From positions 1 to 12,028 of the forward strand of contig OMRS01000094.1 in assembly GCA_900313545.1 (NCBI GenBank): a stretch of 12,028 nucleotides of DNA. The letters are read 5' to 3'. Under the pieces are notes generated by a model. It had not been told where the DNA came from. It saw nothing but the letters and a program-made list of their open reading frames with translations, and ran no database searches. This document shows positions 5,863 to 11,153 of this stretch, in pieces (the stretch's first letter is position 1; each line of letters opens with the position of its first letter). A program made the translations under genes and the position numbers. The DNA is from an uncultured Eubacteriales bacterium. GTDB lineage: Bacteria; Bacillota_A; Clostridia; Christensenellales; Aristaeellaceae.

Positions 5863-6797
5863 GCCGCCATGACTGTCCCCCGGACCTGTGGGAGCTGCTG
5901 GAGCGGCTTGCCCGGGAAACCGGCCGCAGCCCCATGATGGCGGCGGCGGGGCGGGTTTCCCGGAGGTACAGGGAGGAAAAGGGAACCTCCCGGACCCTGA
6001 GGCGTCCTGAGGAGGCCCTGGCATATGCGCTCTCCCGGATGCCGGCCACCTATGGGGCGGCCCACGCCGCCCTGGAGGAGGCGCTTGAGCTGACGCCGGG
6101 GGTCAGGTCCCTGCTGGACTGCGGCTGCGGCACCGGAGCGGTGGTGCTGGCCGCGGGGGAGCTGACGGCCCTGCCGGAGTGCCGGGCGCTGGAGCGGGAA
6201 AGCGCCATGCGGGAGGTGGCGGCAAGGATCTTTTCGGAGCTGAACGTCCCCTGCGTCCCTGAAGAGGGGGATGTGCTGACCTCCCCGCTGCCCGGGGCGG
6301 ACCTGGTCACCTGCGGCTACGTGCTGGGGGAGCTGGCCCCGGAGGACCGCCTCCGGGCGGCGGAGCGGATGTTTGCCGCCTGCCGCAGGGGGCTTCTGCT
6401 GCTGGAGCCCGGAACCCCTGAAGGGTATCTGACCCTTGCCCGGGTGCGGCAGCACCTGGAGGCGGCGGGCGCCCGCGTGGCCGCCCCCTGTCCGGGGCGC
6501 TGCGCCCTGCCGGAGGGGGACTGGTGCCACTTTGCCGTGAGGGTCCAGCGCAGCCGGACCCATCGCCAGCTGAAGGAGGGCAGCGCGCCCTTTGAGGATG
6601 AGAAGTTTGCCTGGCTGTACCTGACCCGGGAGGACGTGAACCCGGGAGGGGCCAGGATCCTGCGCCACCCCAGGGTGGAGAGCGGGAAAATCACGCTGCG
6701 CCTGTGCGCGGACGGCAGCGTATGCGACCAGGAGGTCAGAAAAAAGGACCCGCTGTGGAAGCGGGCCCGGAAATGCGCCTGGGGAGAGAGGCTTTAG
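5859..6797 (+). CDS. Rsm22-family (METTL17-like) methyltransferase-type ribosome assembly factor
   Basis: The 312-residue product matches the bacterial Rsm22 family (PF09243), relatives of the mitochondrial small-subunit assembly factor METTL17/Rsm22. The family N-terminal motif MPATYGAAHAAL (61-72) is followed by the SAM-binding loop LDCGCGTGA (86-94) and an acidic residue at the end of the next strand. The highly conserved block DWCHFAVRVQRSR (221-233), then HRQLKEGSAPFEDEKF (235-250), is diagnostic. Cys211, Cys215 and Cys223, with Cys283 or Cys289, could supply the four ligands of the [4Fe-4S] cluster known in METTL17. I chose the GTG at 5859, which overlaps the capA-like stop (GTGA); an in-frame ATG at 5838 would overlap by 25 bases and has no ribosome site. 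It is last in the operon and its stop interlocks with the convergent ecf gene. Confidence 0.88.
   Translation: MSRHDCPPDLWELLERLARETGRSPMMAAAGRVSRRYREEKGTSRTLRRPEEALAYALSRMPATYGAAHAALEEALELTPGVRSLLDCGCGTGAVVLAAGELTALPECRALERESAMREVAARIFSELNVPCVPEEGDVLTSPLPGADLVTCGYVLGELAPEDRLRAAERMFAACRRGLLLLEPGTPEGYLTLARVRQHLEAAGARVAAPCPGRCALPEGDWCHFAVRVQRSRTHRQLKEGSAPFEDEKFAWLYLTREDVNPGGARILRHPRVESGKITLRLCADGSVCDQEVRKKDPLWKRARKCAWGERL
6740..6768 (-). terminator. Intrinsic terminator of the ECF gene, inside the rsm22 coding region
   Basis: On the - strand the arms 6768-6760 and 6754-6746 form a 9-bp stem (one G-U) with a five-base loop, followed by six T residues (A run 6745-6740). On the + strand the same pair is an A-C mismatch and there is no T run, so it acts in one direction only. 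It begins 26 bases past the ECF stop codon and lies within codons of rsm22. Confidence 0.8.
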
Positions 6798-7366
6798 CGA
6801 AGGTCAAGGACGCCCGCCCTGCGAAGCGCGGGCCGGATGGCGGCATAGAAGATGGGCGCCACGATGGTGGCAAAGAGCGCGTTGATGGCGCTGCCCGGCA
6901 GCTTGCTGAGCATCTTGGCCAGGGTGCCGGACATGGTGAGGCCGTTGACGCTGAGGCCGAAGATGAAGGTCTTGAGCATGTACAGGGCCACATAGGCAAA
7001 GGCGCCCGCGGCGCTTCCGAGGACGATGAGGGCGTGGTCGCTGCCGGACATGGGCTCGCGGGGCAGGATCCTGTAGGCGATGAGGCCCGCGATGAGGCCG
7101 ATGGCGCCCTTGCTCACAAAGGTGATCAGGCACTCCGCGCCGTAGCCGGCGACGATGTCATACAGCATGGACCCGATTCCGGAGGAAAGGAATCCCGCGG
7201 CAGGCCCGAACAGCAGCCCGGACAGGACGCACAGGGCATTGGTCATGTGCACCTGGGTCCCCAGGAACGGGAAACGGAAATAGTTGAGCACGAAGATCAT
7301 GGCGGACATCATGCCAATCACGGTGATGGAAAGCGTGGCATGCCGCGAGGCGGCGGAGCTGTTCAT
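6794..7366 (-). CDS. ECF transporter S component (substrate unknown)
   Basis: The 190-residue, very hydrophobic product has the size and about six membrane helices of an S component, the substrate-binding subunit of energy-coupling-factor vitamin transporters; it would work with shared EcfA, EcfA' and EcfT subunits encoded elsewhere. Typical features are the N-terminal helix followed by FRFPFLGTQVHMTNAL (31-46), SGLLFGPAAGFLSSGIGSMLYD (49-70), and a Gly/Ala-rich helix (about 86-98). The ATG at 7366 is preceded by GGGAGG with six bases of spacing; the longer in-frame reading upstream is hydrophilic and crosses the promoter. The exact vitamin or cation cannot be decided: no binding residues or riboswitch were recognised. 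The gene is alone on this strand, convergent with rsm22 and divergent from the membrane glycosyltransferase. Confidence 0.82.
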   Translation of the reverse strand: MNSSAASRHATLSITVIGMMSAMIFVLNYFRFPFLGTQVHMTNALCVLSGLLFGPAAGFLSSGIGSMLYDIVAGYGAECLITFVSKGAIGLIAGLIAYRILPREPMSGSDHALIVLGSAAGAFAYVALYMLKTFIFGLSVNGLTMSGTLAKMLSKLPGSAINALFATIVAPIFYAAIRPALRRAGVLDLR

Positions 7367-7399
7367 GGAAAGCCTCCCTTTCTCTTGTTGAATGGGAGC

Positions 7400-7427
7400 A
7401 GTATAGCACAATCTGGCGTGACGTGAA
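7400..7427 (-). promoter_or_regulatory. Extended -10 promoter of the ECF gene
   Basis: On the - strand, TTCACG (7427-7422) and TATACT (7405-7400) are 16 bases apart, and TGC directly before TATACT gives a perfect extended -10. The -35 hexamer lies between the two arms of an inverted repeat (see the repeat at 7411-7467), a placement typical of operators. Confidence 0.6.
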
Positions 7428-7467
7428 GAGCCAGATAATGAAAGTTTACCCATGCCAGATGATCTGG
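7411..7467. repeat. Cluster of four ATCTGGC/GCCAGAT half-sites (possible operator)
   Basis: ATCTGGC (7411-7417) and GCCAGAT (7430-7436) form an inverted repeat with a 12-base gap. A second GCCAGAT (7454-7460) pairs with ATCTGG (7462-7467) across one base. The two inverted repeats lie about 37 bases apart centre to centre, in the gap between divergent genes. The first brackets the ECF -35 box. The same elements could instead pair as alternative hairpins in the leader of the + strand gene. Confidence 0.5.
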
Positions 7468-7488
7468 AGAACGGAGAACACAGAATAC

Positions 7489-8883
7489 ATGAAACAACGT
7501 CGGATAGCCCTGTTCGCAGGCCTGAGTTTCCTCGTGTTTCTGGGATATTCCCTGTACATGAGGGTCGGACTGGAGCGGCTTGCGCAGGGGCAGGAATGGA
7601 TGATGTCCCTGATTTTCACAGGGATTTTTTCTGTTTCCCTGCTTCTTGCGGTGAAACTGGCCTGCAGAACCCGCCGGGAGATGGTGCAAACTGGCATGGT
7701 CATCTTCCTGTCGCTGACGGCCAGACTGGTGATGCTGGATTTTGTCTCCAGCGACTACACCTCCTTTCTCAGCCTGTGGACCGAGATCTTCCGGAAGGAG
7801 GGCTTCCGCGCGCTGGGAGAAAACATCGGGGACTACAACCTGCTCTACCAGTACGCGCTGCTGATGATCGCCAAAGGGCCCCTGCCGGACCTGTACATGA
7901 TCAAGGTGTTTTCCCTCGTGTTTGACTATGCGCTGGCCCTGACGGTCATGCAGCTGGCGGGACTCTTCGGGGGAGAGAAGGCAAAGCTGCCGGCGCTGTA
8001 TGTGCTGCTGCTGCTGCCCACGGTGCTGCTGGATGGCGCCTGCTGGGGCCAGTGCGACAGCGTGTACGCGTTTTTGATCATGCTCTCCCTGTACCTGCTG
8101 AAAACGGAGCACCCCGTGGGCGCGGCCAGCGCGCTGTCCCTGGCCTTTGCCTTCAAGCTCCAGACCATCTTCTTCTTCCCCGTGGTGCTGCTGGCACTCT
8201 TTACCGGGGAATACCGGCTGCGCCATGCCCTGGCGTTTGCGGCGGCCTACCTGGTGACCCTGATCCCCGCCCTGATGGCGGGGCGGCCCTTCATGGATGC
8301 ACTGTCGGTCTATGCCAACCAGTCCATGGGGCAGTACTACCACCGGCTGACCTACAATGCCCCCAGCCTCTACACCTTTTTCCCCATGCTGCACATCGCC
8401 AGCACCCAGGAATTCACCTGGATGAGGTACATCGGGGGGATCAACAGGGACGGGACCAATGAATACCTGACGGAGGCGCTGTTCCCCACGCTGCAGAATG
8501 CGGCGCTGCTGGCCAGCGTGCTGCTGGTGGGCATCCTGGTGGTCTACTGGGTTGTGCACAGGGACCGGATCCGCCGGGAGGACACCCTGAATTTTGCCCT
8601 GTTCTGCGCGATCCTGCTGCCCTTTGTCATGCCGAAGATCCATGACCGGTATTTCTATCTTGCCGACATCCTCTCGGTGCTCTATGCCCTGCAGCGAAGG
8701 GACAGGCGCTTTGTCCCGGTACTGGTGGTCACCGCCTCCCTGATGAGCTACACCACCTTCCTCATGCGCCAGAGGCCCTTTGACGAGCGGGTGCTGAGCC
8801 TGATGATGGGCACGGCGCTGGTGGTGTGCGGGCGGGACCTGCTGTTGACCATGCGCGCCCGCGCGGGGAGGGTGGAAGCATGA
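7489..8883 (+). CDS. Gpi18/PIG-V-like integral membrane mannosyltransferase (GT-C fold)
   Basis: The 464-residue product has about ten membrane helices and fits the bacterial family related to Gpi18/PIG-V mannosyltransferases (COG5542 type), which use polyprenyl-phosphate sugars on the outer face of the membrane. Motifs in order: an early loop SSDYTSFLSLW (87-97) with the candidate catalytic Asp89, GDYNLLYQY (114-122), IKVFSLVFDY (138-147), CWGQCDSVYAF (185-195), FAFKLQTIFF (220-229) and, late in the protein, KIHDRYFYLAD (383-393). The acceptor is unknown: lipid, wall polymer or protein. The ATG at 7489 has only a distant GGAG (7473-7476); upstream in-frame starts have no better site and cross the half-site cluster. 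The next gene overlaps by four bases (ATGA), so it heads an operon. Confidence 0.82.
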   Translation: MKQRRIALFAGLSFLVFLGYSLYMRVGLERLAQGQEWMMSLIFTGIFSVSLLLAVKLACRTRREMVQTGMVIFLSLTARLVMLDFVSSDYTSFLSLWTEIFRKEGFRALGENIGDYNLLYQYALLMIAKGPLPDLYMIKVFSLVFDYALALTVMQLAGLFGGEKAKLPALYVLLLLPTVLLDGACWGQCDSVYAFLIMLSLYLLKTEHPVGAASALSLAFAFKLQTIFFFPVVLLALFTGEYRLRHALAFAAAYLVTLIPALMAGRPFMDALSVYANQSMGQYYHRLTYNAPSLYTFFPMLHIASTQEFTWMRYIGGINRDGTNEYLTEALFPTLQNAALLASVLLVGILVVYWVVHRDRIRREDTLNFALFCAILLPFVMPKIHDRYFYLADILSVLYALQRRDRRFVPVLVVTASLMSYTTFLMRQRPFDERVLSLMMGTALVVCGRDLLLTMRARAGRVEA

Positions 8884-10259
8884 ACAAGAGAAAATGGATG
8901 GAGATGCTCCTGCCCCCGGTCCTGGCGCTTGTGTGCGCCGGCGGGTTCTTTGCATGGAACATCCGCCTGGGGCCCCTCAGCAACCTCAACGATATCGGCG
9001 GCTGGGACAGACGGCTGCTGTTCATGACCGCCGCCTCGGCGGTGCTCTTTGCGCTGCTCCTGCTGCCCTTTGCCCTTTCCCGCTCCCGGGGCGTGCTCCG
9101 GGTGCTGCTGCGCCAGGGGATCCTGATGGCGGGCATGGTCATCTACCTTCTGGCCATCAACCAGAAGACCTACGCCTATACCACCCAGATCCAGCCATTG
9201 CTGCGAAAGCTCCAGGCCGGCGGGCTGGGCGCGCTGCCCGCGGACAGCCCTGTGAGCGCCCCCATGGCCCTGCTGCTCATGGGCGTGACCCGGTTCCCGT
9301 CCTATGATATGTACAGCGTCAAGCTGGTCAGCGTGTTCTGCGTGCTGGCCGCCGCCTGCATCGCCGGACATCTGGCGGATGAGGAGCGGATGGGCCTTCG
9401 GGCGGAGGCGACGCTGGTGCTGTGCGTGATTCTGCCCCAGGCCTTTCTGTCCTCCGCCTGCGCGGCGCAGCTGGACAGCGTGGCGCTGCTGTTTGCCGCC
9501 CTCGCCCTCCTGTCCTGGCGCAGCGGGCGCCGGACCCCGGCGGCGGTGCTGCTGGGGGTCGCCGCCACGCTGAACCTGGTCTTTGCCGCAGGCTTTGTCC
9601 TGATGGTCCTGGAGGGGGGACGCAGGGAGCTTCTGCCGGGCCTGTGCCCCGCGGCGGCGGGGGTGCTCCTTTGCACCCTGGCCGGGCTGTCCCCGCTGAG
9701 GGCGGCAGGCAGCCTGCTTGCGCCGCTGCTTTCCCCGCCCTTTGCCAAGGGCGGCATGCCCACCCTGGCCTCCATCATTCCCTACGCGAGGCCCTCGGAG
9801 ATGCCCTCCTGGTTCCTGATTCACGCGCTGCCCCATGCCCAGCTGGAGGTGGAGGAGACCCTGGTCTATACGCCGGAGCATGTGGTGCTCCTGCAGCGGG
9901 GCATGGCGGTGGCCGGCCTGGGAGTGCTGGCGGCCCTGCTGCCCCGGATGCTGGAGCGGCTCCGGGGGAACGAGCGGCTCCTCGGGGTCCTGCTGCTCTC
10001 GCTCATGTGCGTGCCGGGCACCTCGGCGGCCTGCTGGCTGTCGGTGTGCTTTGTCGCGGTGCTGATCGTGCAGAAGGGGCCCTCCCGGCTGCGCATTCCC
10101 GCGGCGGCGGTGCTGCTGGGAATCGCGGGGGGCGCGGCGTATCCCGTGACGGGGGAGACCATGGTGCCCGCCGGGGCGCTGTGGCTGGGCGCCATTGTGC
10201 TGCTGCTGGGGATCGCCGGGGTGATCCCGTTCCCGGGAGGTGCCCGCGATGGAGAATGA
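8880..10259 (+). CDS. Polytopic membrane protein, degenerate paralogue of the preceding GT-C protein
   Basis: The 459-residue product is mostly membrane helix (about eleven to twelve segments, rich in Leu, Ala and Gly). Its helix order and several stretches follow the preceding protein: YSVKLVSVFCVLAAA (145-159) against YMIKVFSLVFDYALA, and SSACAAQLDSVALLFAALAL (191-210) against DGACWGQCDSVYAF. The residues expected to be catalytic are gone: the early Asp-Tyr is KTY (96-98), the DYN motif is absent, WGQCDS is AAQLDS, KLQ is TLN and the late HDRYFY is missing. I infer a diverged paralogue, perhaps a non-catalytic partner of the first. GGAGGG with seven-base spacing and the ATGA overlap make the start firm and suggest equal expression of the pair. 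It could also be a GT-C protein with different motifs. Confidence 0.7.
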   Translation: MNKRKWMEMLLPPVLALVCAGGFFAWNIRLGPLSNLNDIGGWDRRLLFMTAASAVLFALLLLPFALSRSRGVLRVLLRQGILMAGMVIYLLAINQKTYAYTTQIQPLLRKLQAGGLGALPADSPVSAPMALLLMGVTRFPSYDMYSVKLVSVFCVLAAACIAGHLADEERMGLRAEATLVLCVILPQAFLSSACAAQLDSVALLFAALALLSWRSGRRTPAAVLLGVAATLNLVFAAGFVLMVLEGGRRELLPGLCPAAAGVLLCTLAGLSPLRAAGSLLAPLLSPPFAKGGMPTLASIIPYARPSEMPSWFLIHALPHAQLEVEETLVYTPEHVVLLQRGMAVAGLGVLAALLPRMLERLRGNERLLGVLLLSLMCVPGTSAACWLSVCFVAVLIVQKGPSRLRIPAAAVLLGIAGGAAYPVTGETMVPAGALWLGAIVLLLGIAGVIPFPGGARDGE

Positions 10260-10635
10260 GCGCAGGGTCCGCCTGATGATCCGAAGGGGACAGGACAGGC
10301 ACGCCTGCTTTGCGCGGATGCGTGAAGAGGGGGAAGCCCTGATCTTCGCCTATTCGGACCGGGGCGGCGAGGGAGAATTCCCGGTGGTCCTGAGGCTGGG
10401 CGGCGGGCGCATGGAGATCACCCGGGAGGGTGAAATGAAGGGGACGCTGGTCCTGGAGCCCGGGAAGCGGCACGCCTTCGCCTATGAAACGCCCTACGGG
10501 TCCTGGCCCATGGAGGCACGGTGCAGCTTCCTGACTTTCAGCAGGGAGGGACGGCGGGCTGAGGCCGCCTATGAGATTTTCTCCGCGGGAGAGAGAACGG
10601 TGCAGCAGGTGATGGAGCTGATATGGAAAGACTGA
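10249..10635 (+). CDS. DUF1934 (YwiB-like) beta-barrel protein
   Basis: The 128-residue cytoplasmic product fits DUF1934, small calycin-like beta-barrels of unknown function (YwiB in Bacillus). It is a succession of short beta strands with the family's recognisable centre: RMEITREGEMKGTLVLEPG (54-72), then the YETPYGSWPMEA stretch (79-90) before the last strands AAYEIFSAGER. In Bacillus ywiB neighbours argS; here no argS follows. GGGAGG (10235-10240) lies eight bases before the ATG, which overlaps the preceding stop by 11 bases, so it is translated from the same message. An in-frame GTG at 10240 sits on the ribosome site and is rejected. The end is unusual: the last strand is replaced by a helical QQVMELIWKD tail whose codons overlap the next start. 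Confidence 0.72.
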   Translation: MENERRVRLMIRRGQDRHACFARMREEGEALIFAYSDRGGEGEFPVVLRLGGGRMEITREGEMKGTLVLEPGKRHAFAYETPYGSWPMEARCSFLTFSREGRRAEAAYEIFSAGERTVQQVMELIWKD

Positions 10636-11153
10636 CCGGGATCCGGTGCCGAAATGAAATCCGCGGACTGCTCAGGGAACGGGCAGTCCGCGGATTTGTG
10701 CGTTTTTCGGATCAGGAGGGGCTGCTGGCAAGCGATGCCCCCAGATGGAACCGCTCCCTCGGGGACCTGGGGGAGGACCTTGCGCAAAGGGGCTACCTCC
10801 ACGTCCTGCAGGGGGAGCTGCTCCTTGTGACGCCGGGGCCGGAGCTGCTGTGCAGAAGGTGCGGGGAGATTCCCCCGGCCCTTCCGGAGCTTTCGGAGGA
10901 CGCCCCCCAGCGGCTGTTCCTGGCCGCGAGGTTCCTGCGCTTTCCGGCGGAAAGGCCGGACAGGGACGGGGTGGAGCTGTGCGCTCTGGCCATGAAGGCC
11001 AGGCAGGATGAGGCCAGGTGGCTCCCCCGCCTGCGGGAACACGCCGCCCTCATGCAGAGGCGGCGCAGCACGTCGGGGTTTGCCCAGGCGGGCCTTCTGC
11101 TGCTGGAAGGGGATCAGGAAAGCTGTTTCTCCCCCAGCATGAGGGTGCAGTAG
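10623..11153 (+). CDS. Uncharacterised 176-residue protein
   Basis: I do not recognise this protein. The ATG at 10623 overlaps the DUF1934 stop by 13 bases, with a GGAG five bases before it. Composition is natural for the organism: leucine- and arginine-rich, cytoplasmic, no membrane helix. Residues 45-71 (SLGDLGEDLAQRGYLHVLQG then LLLVTPG) read as a helix followed by a beta hairpin, reminiscent of a winged-helix wing, but this is weak. Cys77 and Cys80 form a lone CxxC. The first 25 codons contain a perfect 15-bp hairpin followed by a T-rich stretch, so the true start could be the GTG at 10698, or the gene may be limited by attenuation. Its last 40 bases overlap the convergent nucleotidase gene. 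The competing - strand frame has an implausible composition. Confidence 0.55.
   Translation: MERLTGIRCRNEIRGLLRERAVRGFVRFSDQEGLLASDAPRWNRSLGDLGEDLAQRGYLHVLQGELLLVTPGPELLCRRCGEIPPALPELSEDAPQRLFLAARFLRFPAERPDRDGVELCALAMKARQDEARWLPRLREHAALMQRRRSTSGFAQAGLLLLEGDQESCFSPSMRVQ
10657..10707 (+). terminator. Possible terminator or attenuator after the DUF1934 gene
   Basis: Perfect 15-base arms (10657-10671 and 10683-10697) flank an 11-base loop. The right arm ends in ATTT and is followed by GTGCG and TTTTT, so the U-rich tail is interrupted. It starts 21 bases after the DUF1934 stop, where a terminator would be expected, but it lies within the first codons of the next ORF. Confidence 0.5.

Noticed and set aside
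4582..6024. 480-codon - strand ORF antisense to the CapA-like gene
   Set aside because: Pro/Gly/His-rich shadow frame with no ribosome site; the + strand has a complete CapA protein with all motifs.
6808..6833. GC-rich hairpin just past the rsm22 stop as a + strand terminator
   Set aside because: GCCCGC and GCGGGC can pair, but no T run follows and the bases code for the end of the ECF protein.
7423..7488. Upstream GTG or ATG starts for the GT-C gene (7423, 7438, 7459)
   Set aside because: None has a ribosome site, and the added residues are hydrophilic and run through the half-site cluster; the start at 7489 places the charged end directly before the first membrane helix.
7363..8955. 530-codon - strand ORF antisense to the GT-C gene
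   Set aside because: Gln/His/Gly-rich shadow without any membrane or domain pattern, and it would run through the ECF promoter.
8748..9881. 377-codon - strand ORF antisense to the second GT-C-like gene
   Set aside because: Composition dominated by Gln, Gly, His and Arg; no start signal; the + strand frame has clear membrane helices and a coupled start.
10569..11042. 157-codon - strand ORF opposite the unknown gene
   Set aside because: Gln/Pro/Arg-rich with no natural secondary-structure pattern; judged less likely than the + strand frame.
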